Origin: Polaribacter cellanae
GTDB lineage: Bacteria > Bacteroidota > Bacteroidia > Flavobacteriales > Flavobacteriaceae
Assembly (NCBI RefSeq): GCF_017569185.1
Contig: NZ_CP071869.1
Location: 310,001 to 374,000 of the forward strand
Direction of reading: 5' to 3'
DNA: 64,000 nucleotides
Both the position numbers and the translations under genes were made by a program. Numbering within the stretch: position 1 is the stretch's first letter; every line of letters starts with the position of its first letter. A model generated the notes under the pieces. The model was not told the DNA's origin. It made no database searches and saw only the letters and a program-made list of their open reading frames with translations. Below, piece after piece: positions 33,001 to 41,400 of the stretch.

Positions 33001-34545
33001 TCCAAAAGTTACGGAACCATAACTAACTCCTATTAAACTTTGTTTTTCGGTAAAGTTTCCATTGCCATCGTTGGTATAGGTTTTCGTAATTTTTCTACTT
33101 GAGGGGTGTCCAGAAGAAAGTAAAATATCTAAATCACCATCGTTGTCAATATCTCCAAAGGCTACAGAACCTTGATGAATAGCTATTAAACTTTGTTTTT
33201 CGGTAAAGTTTCCATTGCCATCGTTGGTATAGGTTTTCGTAATTTCCCCACTTGAGGATCTTCCAGTGAGTAAAATATCTACATCGCCATCGTTGTCGAT
33301 ATCTCCAAAGGCAACAGAACTTTGATCAATTCCTATTAAGCTTTGTTTTTCGGTATAGTTTCCATTGCCATCGTTGGTATAGGTTTTAGAAATTTTAGTG
33401 TTTCCTGTAGAGTTTCCAGTAATTAGAACATCTAAATCGCCATCGTTGTCGATGTCACCAAAAGCTACAGAACTAAAATCTACATTCGGTAGTCCTGTAC
33501 CTGTTACTTCTGTAAAAATAGAAGGTGCTTTGTACTCATAAACCCCTTTTCCTACTGCAGGTGAACTTTTTGTTAGTTGATAGCCATTAATGTTTTTTAT
33601 ACTGTTGTAAATAGGGTCTGTGTTTTCTAAATTGTTTCCATTATCTTTAATCTTAGGGGGTATTTTACCATTGTTTCCTGTTGTGGTGTTGTAAAATAAT
33701 GAATGAGAAACTGTTGCTGTACCAGGACCTCCATCGTTGTTAATGTTTCCGTTAGTTCCAGTATTTTGTGTAAAAATAGTATTTACAGCTATAAGGTTTC
33801 CGTAAAAGAAATGTACGCCTCCACCTTTATTTGCAGTATTATCTGCAATGGTGGCATTGGTAAGAGTAATTGTACCACCTTCAACAGAAATTGCCCCTCC
33901 ATTTGCAGAAGCGGTGTTTTGGTAAAATAAATCATTGGTAACGCTTAAATTCCCTGAAAAGCTAACAATTGCCCCTCCAACACCATTGGTTGCATTGCCT
34001 TGTGCAGTATTATGCTGAAATATACAATTAGTAATGTGGTTATTACCAGCGTTATAAACTCCACCTCCAGTTCTTCCAACAAAGGCAGGTGTGCTTTCTG
34101 CACCATCTGCAAACGAATAGCTTATAATAAAACCACTTAGTGTTGCTTTGTTTTTTATCATACGAACAATGGTGTGGCTATCTCCTGCATCTGCAGTATT
34201 GTTACCATTTAAATCGCCACTTAAAAAAGTTTTGTTATGTCTCCAATCGCTTTTATTTGCGAATTTTTCTGTACCATTAAACCCTCCTAAGAGTTTAACG
34301 CCTTCTGGTATTACAAAAGAAATAGTTTGGTCTGTACCCGATGTTGGTTTGTAAGTCCCTTTAGCGACCCAAATTTCGTCGCCACTTTTTGCAGTTGTAA
34401 TGGCATTTTGCAAATTGGTGTAAGCATTTGCCCAAGAGGTACCATCTTTATTTCCACCAGAGGTATTAACATTTACATAAATGGTCTTTTGAGCGGTAAG
34501 TCCTAAAGAAAAGGACAATGCTATAAAAAGTATTAAATTTTTCAT
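27004..34545 (-). CDS. Giant modular T9SS surface protein, copy 1 (2513 aa)
   Basis: A signal peptide (MKNLILFIALSFSLGLTAQ) is followed by: right-handed beta-helix A (about 19-332, with polymorphic-OMP-like phrases KGGGVHFFYGN and NANGGAIS), a seven-repeat FG-GAP/VCBS propeller (353-705), an FnIII domain (708-822), beta-helix B (827-1158), a second seven-repeat propeller (1172-1509), FnIII (1513-1628), beta-helix C (1633-1965), a NWTGATNSNWNDATNW region and a long tail ending in a type A T9SS sorting domain (LYNILGKEIF ... KKIVLK). Each propeller repeat carries a Ca-binding DIDNDGDLD motif. It is probably secreted through the outer membrane and attached to the surface, as an adhesin or glycan-binding protein. 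It shares near-identical ends with copy 2. Confidence 0.92.
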   Translation of the reverse strand: MKNLILFIALSFSLGLTAQKTIYVNVNTSGGNKDGTSWANAYTNLQNAITTAKSGDEIWVAKGTYKPTSGTDQTISFVIPEGVKLLGGFNGTEKFANKSDWRHNKTFLSGDLNGNNTADAGDSHTIVRMIKNKATLSGFIISYSFADGAESTPAFVGRTGGGVYNAGNNHITNCIFQHNTAQGNATNGVGGAIVSFSGNLSVTNDLFYQNTASANGGAISVEGGTITLTNATIADNTANKGGGVHFFYGNLIAVNTIFTQNTGTNGNINNDGGPGTATVSHSLFYNTTTGNNGKIPPKIKDNGNNLENTDPIYNSIKNINGYQLTKSSPAVGKGVYEYKAPSIFTEVTGTGLPNVDFSSVAFGDIDNDGDLDVLITGNSTGNTKISKTYTNDGNGNYTEKQSLIGIDQSSVAFGDIDNDGDVDILLTGRSSSGEITKTYTNDGNGNFTEKQSLIAIHQGSVAFGDIDNDGDLDILLSSGHPSSRKITKTYTNDGNGNFTEKQSLIGVSYGSVTFGDMDNDGDLDILLTGHTGTGSGIISKTYINDGNGNFTEKQSLTGVYHSSVAFGDIENDGDLDILITGYTDTGSKVISKTYTNDGNGNFTEKQSLTGVFQSSVAFGDMDNDGDLDILLSGQSSSEKISKTYTNDGSGNFTEKQNLIVGDRGSVAFGDIDNDGDLDILITGNTKIKRFTERNRFTKIYKNSNSTSNTKPTAPNNLTAVINKNDTATLSWTASTDNETKSTGLSYNVYIKENPVGTPKFVKSPMANENNGWRKLPALGNAQQNTSYNFKLPASSCGKTFNFKVQAIDPNFVGSAFSSEKSFSVSPKIIYVNANATGKNNGTSWVNAYTSLQDGIKNAGFCGDEIWVAKGTYTPGNKRTDAFTPPANIKIYGGFNGTETALNQRNWKANPMILSGEIGAAGNADNSYTLLKIEDKNKITIDGLIFENAFADNKNSLSGRTGAGIYINKASNINIDHCIFRNLTAKPTGANGVGAGIVVYESTASVKVNNSLFYNNTATYGGAISVETGAQLDLVNCTLVNNTATNTGGGLHSANSANVVNITNSVFSGNTGTVKNANGSGLTINNSYLQGENPTGTANIDGTTITDPLFVNVANNDFSLKENSPLVDVGNNTANKSTKDLAGNSRVFNTTIDLGAYEYKTPLFTEVTTTGLPNVNAGSVAFGDIDNDGDLDVLLSGYSNGNIIITKTYTNDGNGNFTEKQNLIGVSYSSVAFGDIDNDGDLDILLTGFTGSKRISKTYTNDGNGNFTEKQSLIGVSYSSVAFGDIDNDGDVDILLTGRSSSGEITKTYTNDGKGNFTEKQSLIGVYKSSVAFGDIDNDGDVDILLSGTLSSGVISKIYTNDGNGTFIEKQSLAGIVGSSVAFGDIDNDGDLDFVLTLGRSGTKIYINDGNGNFTEKQSLIGVYRASVAFGDTDNDGDLDIVITGKSSSGKVSKIYTNNGNGNFTEKQSLTEVNNSSVAFGDIDNDGDLDILLTGFTKSGRVTKIYKNNSSTSNTKPTAPNNLTAVINKNDTATLSWTASTDNETKSTGLSYNVYIKETPVGTPKFVKSPMANENNGWRKLPALGNAQQNTSYNFKLPASSCGKTFNFKVQAIDPNFAGSAFSTKKSFTVSATAKTIYVNTNATGKNDGTSWVNAYNSLQDGVKNAGFCGDEIWVAKGIYKPGNNRTDAFTPPANTKIYGGFNGTETALNQRNWAENPTIISGEIGAAGNADNSYTLLKIEDKNKITIDGLIFENANANADVGIFDDQLGAGIYNYNSNNTTIKNCVFRNNNALLGTAIYHRSGTGTSYTNCLFFNNTAEKSNPVFVDYGKVSFINCSMVNNTPTTKGKGIIGNYRGTVTLTNSIIAGNHTITDNPNTELIDSGSFTVNYSYLKGENPTGTNNINGTTLTDPLFVNAKTNNYNLQANSPLLNLGDNTVNTQTKDLAGNSRVFNTTIDLGAYEYDALLSNWTGATNSNWNDATNWSNGIPTLNSTGVIKNVSKLPIINVNAKAKDIVVENGATLSINAGKSLSVERNLSNNSGAVIINSNDKSSASLLVNGLVTGNITYNRYVDEDPTAVNKWHLVGAPVIGQSMNNFATDINNELRKSLDKTKYAIAHYNNNNSIPPSPWEYELVANITTAGDFINGKGYGMLRQKSGNFAFTGTYKNTNASIPVTQGANSKWNLIANPYPAFIPISNALAVDNFLTINASELNPTNIAIFLWNGTEYKPYNHLKTAIEYIAPGQGFFIESKNGGGTINIPKSILTHQKSNTFKKSSGQQHASFDVEVKVNQQLNDTEITKSTEIIYKKGTTKGLDPGYDAGLFTGTTDFFKVYTHLVNSDGKKYALQGLPPTHIQKMVIPLGVDAKANAKLTFYVNAKNTPKGITIYLEDKKYNTYTPLNKTDDSYKIQLQTTQSGVGRFYLHTSKKTLGLKQEEELVNTSMFISNRTLTILRASGKIAKITLYNILGKEIFTKQFKVKKQNTILLPANIKTGFYLASLKDEKGKITKKIVLK
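30018..31029 (-). repeat. Seven tandem FG-GAP/VCBS repeats, copy 1 propeller 2
   Basis: Seven units of about 147-153 bp encode the pattern SSVAFGDIDNDGDLDILLTG-variable-ISKTYTNDGNGNFTEKQSL. The last unit ends with KIYKNNSS. Seven repeats make one closed seven-bladed propeller. Unit 3 is nearly identical at the base level to unit 2 of propeller 1 (about 33240-33310). Confidence 0.9.
32430..33487 (-). repeat. Seven tandem FG-GAP/VCBS repeats, copy 1 propeller 1
   Basis: There are seven units with the same consensus as the other arrays. They vary most in the three residues before SVAFGD (DFS, DQS, HQG, SYG, YHS, FQS, DRG) and in the loop after LLTG/LLSG. The last unit ends in TKIYKNSNS before the FnIII linker. 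Confidence 0.9.
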
Positions 34546-34607
34546 GCAAGGTAAATTTTATGTTCTTTTTGTAAAGCTAAATTACTTGAGATATCTCTTA
34601 AAAACCA

Positions 34608-34623
34608 TACGTAGGCATACGTA
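34608..34623. promoter_or_regulatory. Duplicated TACGTA site upstream of giant gene copy 1
   Basis: TACGTA-GGCA-TACGTA places two palindromes 10 bp apart, one helical turn. It lies 63-78 bp before the ATG. A -7-like box TAGCTTTA (minus strand, 34572-34579) follows about 30 bp further on, so the site sits just upstream of the expected -33 region, an activator position. The same arrangement is kept upstream of copy 2 at 43065-43080. Confidence 0.5.
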
Positions 34624-34756
34624 GTGTTAAAAATAAAACAACGTAAGTTTGGTGTATATGATTGATTATTAAAGCTATAGAGGTCGGTAGTTAAATACGT
34701 ATCCTGATTTAATTTCAAGCGACTGATAATTATACTATTATATTACATTCTATTGT

Positions 34757-34850
34757 TCGTTCGAGCGCAGTCGAGAACTATTCGTCTTTGTAAATTAGGC
34801 TTCGACCTTGGTTTATCCTGAGCTTGTCGAAGGGCTCAGCCAGACACTTA
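34757..34850. repeat. REP-like dispersed element (CGAGCGCAGTCGAG)
   Basis: The sequence begins with TTCGAGCGCAGTCGAGAAC, continues with AGGCTTCGACC, CCTGAGCTTGTCGAAGGGCT and ends CAGCCAGACACTTAG. The CGAGCGCAGTCGAG core and the CAGACAC border are shared with the element at 4119-4196. It fills most of the 355-bp spacer 34546-34900, next to promoter sequence and a degenerate IS982-like end (AACGTAAGTTTGGTGT, 34637-34652). Confidence 0.6.
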
Positions 34851-34900
34851 GCCTTCATTTAATATTTTAAATAAGTAACTATCTATGGACCTCTATAAAA

Positions 34901-35113
34901 TTATTTATTAATTGAACTTTTTTTAAGTATTACATTTTTCTTCACATAAGGAAGCCAGATAAACTTGCAATAACAATTTTTACATTTATAAGATTTTGAA
35001 CCTACCCATAATTTGTGTGTTAATTTTCTTCGAATTCTTATTGTATTGGTACATCCGCAAGTAGGACAAACTATCTCAGTTATTAATTTAATTTTAAAAG
35101 CTTTGGCTTTCAT
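34901..35113 (-). CDS. Small zinc-ribbon-like protein (70 aa)
   Basis: Two CxxC-type knuckles, CPTCGC and CKNCYC, are separated by 25 residues rich in basic amino acids (NTIRIRRKLTHKLWVGSKSY). This is the layout of a small zinc ribbon that binds nucleic acid or protein. It resembles short flavobacterial zinc-ribbon proteins I recall, without a known role. It lies between the two giant-gene sets on their strand, 60 bp after the small peptide gene, so it may be co-transcribed. Start MKAKAFKIKL has no strong competing codon. Confidence 0.6.
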   Translation of the reverse strand: MKAKAFKIKLITEIVCPTCGCTNTIRIRRKLTHKLWVGSKSYKCKNCYCKFIWLPYVKKNVILKKSSINK

Positions 35114-35173
35114 AAAAAAGTCTATTCAAGAAATAACTTTTTAGCTTTTATCTATTTAGTGTCAGTTTTCCAT

Positions 35174-35338
35174 TTAAAACCCATCTCCTAAACCTTCTGG
35201 AGGTACGCTTGAAGCTTGTGCTTTCTGCGGATTTAAAATCATATAAGTTCCTAAAGCTGTTAAAGCAGCATACTTACCATATTTTCCTATTTTTTTAATA
35301 GCCTCTTTTCGATTAATTTTTGTTGTTGTTTTATTCAT
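35174..35338 (-). CDS. Small exported peptide, NPQKAQA type (54 aa, paralog)
   Basis: The frame from ATG 35338 to TAA 35174 reads MNKTTTKINRKEAIKKIGKY, then GKYAALTALGTYMI, then LNPQKAQA and a 12-residue tail SSVPPEGLGDGF. It aligns along its whole length with the 60-aa protein at 26812-26994: a basic start with RK, a KIGxYGKYAALT block, LNPQKAQA, and a tail ending in G-x-GF. It is easily missed because of its length. It follows giant gene copy 2, so each giant gene has one such peptide gene behind it. Confidence 0.75.
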   Translation of the reverse strand: MNKTTTKINRKEAIKKIGKYGKYAALTALGTYMILNPQKAQASSVPPEGLGDGF

Positions 35339-35367
35339 TTTATACTATTTTTAATACAGAATAATTA

Positions 35368-35435
35368 ACACCAATTCAATTTTGAAAACAAGTATTTACC
35401 CCCTCTTTATTTTTCTTTTTTAACTGAATTGGTGT
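35368..35435. repeat. Inverted repeat between giant gene 2 and its peptide gene
   Basis: Arms ACACCAATTCA (35368-35378) and TGAATTGGTGT (35425-35435) are perfect, with a 46-base loop holding a pyrimidine-rich stretch. It could be a weak attenuator that lowers read-through into the small peptide gene, or a small element relic. No T-run follows immediately on the minus strand. Confidence 0.4.
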
Positions 35436-35445
35436 CGTTTTACAA

Positions 35446-38400
35446 TTACTTTCTCACAATTACTTTTTTCGTTTTAATTCCTTTGGCAGTTTTTAGTTTT
35501 ACAATATATACTGCTGTTTTTAACTGCTCAGGTAAATTAATGGTATAATTAGTTGCTCCTTTAACACTTGTGCTAAATACTTGTTTTCCTAAAACATCAA
35601 ATAATTTTATGGTTGCTGCTTCGGAAGAAATAGTTGAAATTTCTAAACTCTTTTTATCTTTTAGCCAAATTTTAGAAGCTTTAAGTGTTTTGTTGTTCCT
35701 ATCTACAGATAAAACATTTTTTGTAGTATGCATAAAAAAACGACCAACACCTTTTTGTGCTTTGCTAAAAGTTATGGTGTAATTATTATGATCATTTAGT
35801 TTTGTGAAAGTATTTTTTTGTACATCTTCTAAATAGATATTCAATCCTTCTGGAATGTTTTTTGTTTCCAAACTAAAAACAACCGTTTTATTTGCTTTAG
35901 CATTAACTCCAATAGGAACAACCATCGAATTATAACCTTTATTTGGCAAGCATTGTAAACTAAAAGGAGTTCCATTACCATTCTCTAACAGATGAGAATA
36001 AATTGAAAAATCAATATTTTCTCCTGTAAAAAGTCCTGCATCATAGCCAATATCTAAGCCTTTTGTTGCATTTTTTAAATAGATTATTTCAGTTGATTTA
36101 TTTTGGGTATCAGATGTCATTTTTAAAAGCACTTCAAAACGAGTGTTCTTATTTTTTTTAGAATGTGTGTTGTAGGTTTTATAGAATAAATTACTTCCAT
36201 TTTGATGACTTAACATTTCTTTGGTAATAGTAAAATCAACACCATCCGTTTTTGCGGCTACAAAAAATCCTTGTCCAGGTGCAATATATTTTGCCTCTTT
36301 AGAAGTATTATTAAATGGTTTGTAGCTAGCTGTAGATGCCTCCCAAACATAAATTGCAGTATTGGTTGGTTGCAAACTAGTAGCGTTATAAGTCAGTAAA
36401 TTGTTTACTGCATTTGCATTGTTATTTGCGTTTATAAAACTTGGATATGGATTTCCTAACGCGTTCCAACTATTTCCAGAGGTTGCGCTACCATCTTTAA
36501 GTTTAATTGTTTTATTGTTATTTTCAATATTTCCTACAAATTGATACGTTCCTCCTAAAGCAGGCAAAGGTTCTAAGCGTTTTAAAGCATATCCTGTCCC
36601 ATTTTTAAAATCGCCAGCACTACCAATATTTCTAGTTAAAATATATGTCCACCTATTAGAATCTTTGGTATTATCATAAACACCAACCGCATATTTAGTA
36701 TCACTATCATTCTTTATTATTTTATTAATTGCAGCATCGGTAACTACAAAATCATAAATATTTTGATTCATAACAGGAACACCAATCAAATGCCAATCAT
36801 TGGTTACATAGCGATTGTAATTTAATATTCCTGTTGCATTTTCTTTTACAAGTAATGAGCCACTTTTGGTTGCATTCGAGTTTATTACAATTTTTCCTGA
36901 ATTGCTTAAATTTCGTTCCACAGAAAGGCTTTTTCCAGCGTTTATAGAAAGTGTTGCGCCATTTTCTACAACAATATCTTTTGCTTTCGCATTTACATTG
37001 ATAATCGGAAGCTTAGAGACATTTTTTATAACTCCTGTTGAATTTAAAGTAGGAATTCCATTCGACCAGTTTGTAGCGTCGTTCCAATTGGAATTTGTTG
37101 CGCCTGTCCAATTGCTTAAAAGGGCATCATACTCATACGCTCCCAAATCTATGGTGGTATTAAAAACACGAGAATTTCCTGCTAAATCTTTGGTGCTCTT
37201 ATTTGAGGTATTGTTTCCAACATCTACTAATGGTGAATTGGCTTTTAAACTAAAATCGTTGTTAGCTACATTTACAAATAAAGGGTCGGTTAGGGTTGTA
37301 CCATTTATATTATTTGTACCAGTTGGATTTTCTCCTTGTAAATAACTGTTGTTTATTGTGATTCCAACTCCATTGGCATTTTTTACAGTTCCTTTATTGC
37401 CGCTAAAAATACTGTTTGTAATGTTAACTACATTTGCTGAATTACCACTATGCAAACCACCACCAGTGTTCGTTGCTGTATTGTTTACCAATGTACAATT
37501 CACTAAATCTAATTGTGCACCTCTTTCTACAGATATCGCACCTCCATAGGTGGCTGTATTATTATAAAACAAACTATTGTTTACTTTTACAGATGCTGTA
37601 CTTTCATAGACAACAATGCCTGCTCCAACGCCATTGGCTCCTGTGGGTTTAGCGGTTAAATTTCTAAAAATACCATGGTCTATGGTAATGTTGCTTGCTT
37701 TATTAATATAAATTCCTGCTCCTGTTCTGCCTGATAAACTATTTTTATTGTCTGCAAAAGCATTTTCAAAAATAAGGCCATCAATAGTTATTTTATTTTT
37801 GTCTTCAATTTTTAATAAAGTGTAGCTATTGTCTGCATTTCCTGCAGCACCAATTTCTCCTGAAAGAATCGTTGGGTTTGCTTTCCAGTTACGTTGGTTT
37901 AAAGTCGTTTCTGTTCCGTTAAAACCTCCATATATCTTTACATTTGCAGGAGGCGTAAAAGCATCGGTTCTGTTATTTCCTGGTTTGTAAATCCCTTTGG
38001 CGATCCAAATTTCATCACCACAAAACCCTGCATTTTTTACCCCATCTTGTAAGCTATTATAGGCATTTACCCAAGAAGTTCCATCATTTTTACCTGTTGC
38101 ACTGGCATTTACATAAATGGTTTTTGGAGTAGTACTAACAGAAAAACTCTTTTCCGAAGAAAAAGCAGAACCTGTAAAATTAGGGTCGATGGCTTGTACT
38201 TTAAAAGTAAAATGGGGTGTTGTACCACAATAAGCGTTAGGTAGCTTAAAAGTATAACGGGTATTTTGTTGTGCATTTCCTAGAGCAGGGAGTTTGCGCC
38301 AACCATTATTTTCGTTAGCCATTGGACTTTTTACAAATTTAGGAGTGCCCACAGGAGTTTCTTTTATATATACATTGTAGCTTAAGCCTGTGCTTTTTGT

Positions 38401-41400
38401 TTCGTTATCTGTACTGGCAGTCCAAGACAAGGTGGCTGTATCGTTTTTATTGATAACGGCTGTTAGGTTGGTTGGTGCTGTGGGTTTTGTGTTAGGGGTG
38501 CTGCTATTATTTTTATAGATTTTAGTAGTAGGAGTATGGCTAAATCCAGTGATTACAATATCTAAATCGCCATCGTTGTCGATGTCTCCAAAGGCAACAG
38601 AACTATCACCAACTCCTGTGAGACTTTGTGTTTCGGTAAAGTTTCCATTGCCATCGTTGGTGTAGGTTTTAGAAACCTTTCCACTTGAGGATTGTCCAGA
38701 GAGTAAAATATCTAAATCGCCATCGTTATCCATATCTCCAAAGGCAACAGAAGCTCGATAAACGCCTGTTAAATTTTGTTTTTCGGTAAAGTTTCCATTG
38801 CCATCGTTGGTATAGGTTTTTGTAATCCTTGTACCTCTATATTCAGTGAGTACAAAATCTAAATCGCCATCGTTGTCGATGTCTCCAAAGGCAACAGAAC
38901 TTCTAGCAATTCCTGCAAGACTTTGTTTTTCGGTAAAATTTCCATCGCCATCGTTGGTATAGGTTTTAGAAATTGCTCCACTTCCTGTGTATCCAGAGAG
39001 TAAAATATCTACATCGCCATCGTTATCCATATCTCCCAAGGCAACAGAGCTATAATAAACTCCTATTAAACTTTGTTTTTCGGTAAAGTTTCCATTGCCA
39101 TCGTTGGTATAGGTTTTAGAAATTGCTCCACTTCCTGAAAATCCAGAGAGTAAAATATCTACATCGCCATCGTTGTCGATATCTCCAAAAGCAACAGAAC
39201 TTTCAGTAATTCCTGTAAGACTTTGTTTTTCGGTATAGTTTCCATTGCCATCGTTGGTGTAGGTTTTCGAAATTCTTTTACTGCCTGTATATCCAGTGAG
39301 TAAAATATCTAAATCGCCATCATTGTCGATATCTCCAAAGGCAACAGAACTTCCAGCAATTCCTGCAAGACTTTGTTTTTCGGTATAGTTTCCATTGCCA
39401 TCGTTGGTATAGGTTTTCGAAATTCTTGTACCTCCTCCTGTTTTTCCAGTAATTAAAACATCTAAATCGCCATCATTGTCAACATCTCCAAAAGCTACGG
39501 ATCCACTATAAACGTTAGGTAGCCCTGTACTTGTAACTTCTGTAAAAAGGGGTGCTTTATACTCATATGCTCCCAAATCTATGTTGGTCTTAAAAACACG
39601 AGAATTACCTGCTAAATCTTTGGTTTGTGTGTTAGCGGTATTGTTTCCAACATCTACTAATGGTGAAGTTGCTTTTAAACTAAAATCGTTGTTAGCTACA
39701 TTTACAAATAAAGGGTCGGTTAGGGTTGTACCATTTATATTATTTGTACCAGTTGGATTTTCACCTTTTAAATAGCTATAATTAACAGTAAAACTTCCTG
39801 AATCGATTAATTCGGTATTCGGGTTATTTGTTATTACATGATTCCCTGCAATAATAGAATTGGTTAAGGTTATTGTTCCTTTATAACTTCCAATAATTCC
39901 TTTTCCTTTGGTGGTTGGGGTATTATTAACCATACTACAATTAATGAATGACACCTTACCATAATCTACAAAAACAGGGTTTGACTTTTCTGCAGTATTG
40001 TTAAAAAACAAGCAATTGGTATAACTGGTTCCTGTTCCAGAACGATGGTATATGGCAGTTCCTAAAAGGGCATTGTTGTTTCTAAAAATACAATTATTAA
40101 TGGTCGTATTATTTGAATTATAATTGTAAATTCCAGCCCCTAATTGGTCATCAAAAATACCAACATCGGCATTGGCATTGGCGTTTTCAAAAATAAGCCC
40201 ATCAATAGTTATATTATTTTTGTCTTTAATTCTTAACAAAGTGTAGCTATTATCTGTGTTTCCTGCAGCACCAATTTCTCCTGAAAGAATCGTTGGGTTT
40301 GCTTTCCAGTTACGTTGGTTTAAAGTCGTTTCTATTCCGTTAAATCCTCCATATATCTTTACATTTGCAGTAGGGTTAAAAGCATCGGTTCTTTTATTTC
40401 CTGGGGTATAAGTCCCTTTTGCTACCCAAATTTCATTAATACACATTTTTTTATTAGCCAGAGCATCTTGTAAATGGGTGTAAGCATTTGCCCAAGAAGT
40501 CCCATCATTTTTACCTGTTGCACTGGCATTTACATAAATAATTTTAGGACTTACAGTAAAACTCTTTTCCGAAGAAAAAGCAGAACCTGCAAAATTAGGG
40601 TCGATGGCTTGTACTTTAAAATTGAATGTTTTACCACAAGAAGAGGCAGGTAGTTTGAAATTGTAACTTGTATTTTGTTGTGCATTTCCTAAAGCAGGGA
40701 GTTTACGCCAACCATTATTTTCGTTAGCCATTGGGCTTTTTAAAAATTTAGAAGTGCCTACAGGGTTTTCTTTAATATATACATTGTAGCTTAAGCCTGT
40801 GCTTTTTGTTTCGTTATCTGTACTAGCAGTCCAAGACAAGGTGGCTGTATCGTTTTTATTGATAACGGCTGTTAGGTTGGTTGGTGCTGTGGGTTTTGTG
40901 TTAGGGGTGCTGCTGTTATTTTTATAGATTTTAGTAGTAATTTTAGAAGTAGGAGTATGGGTAAATCCAGTAATTAAAATATCTAAATCGCCATCGTTAT
41001 CGATGTCACCAAAAGCTACAGAGCCTTGATCAACCCCTATTAAACTTTGTTTTTCGGTAAAGTTACCATTACCATCATTGGAATAGGTTTTCGAAATTTT
41101 TCCACTTGAGGATCTTCCAGTGAGTAAAATATCTAAATCGCCATCGTTATCCATATCTCCAAAAGCTACGGAACTATAAAAACAGCCTATTAAACTTTGT
41201 TTTTCGGTAAAGTTCCCATTGCCATCGTTGGTATAAGTTTTAGAAGTTCTTCCACTAGATAATGATCCAGAGAGCAAAATATCTAAATCGCCATCGTTAT
41301 CGATATCTCCAAAAGCTAGAGAAGAACTAATAATTCCTGAAAGACTTTGTTTTTCGGTAAAGATTCCGTTACCATTATTGGTATAAATTTTAGAAATTTT

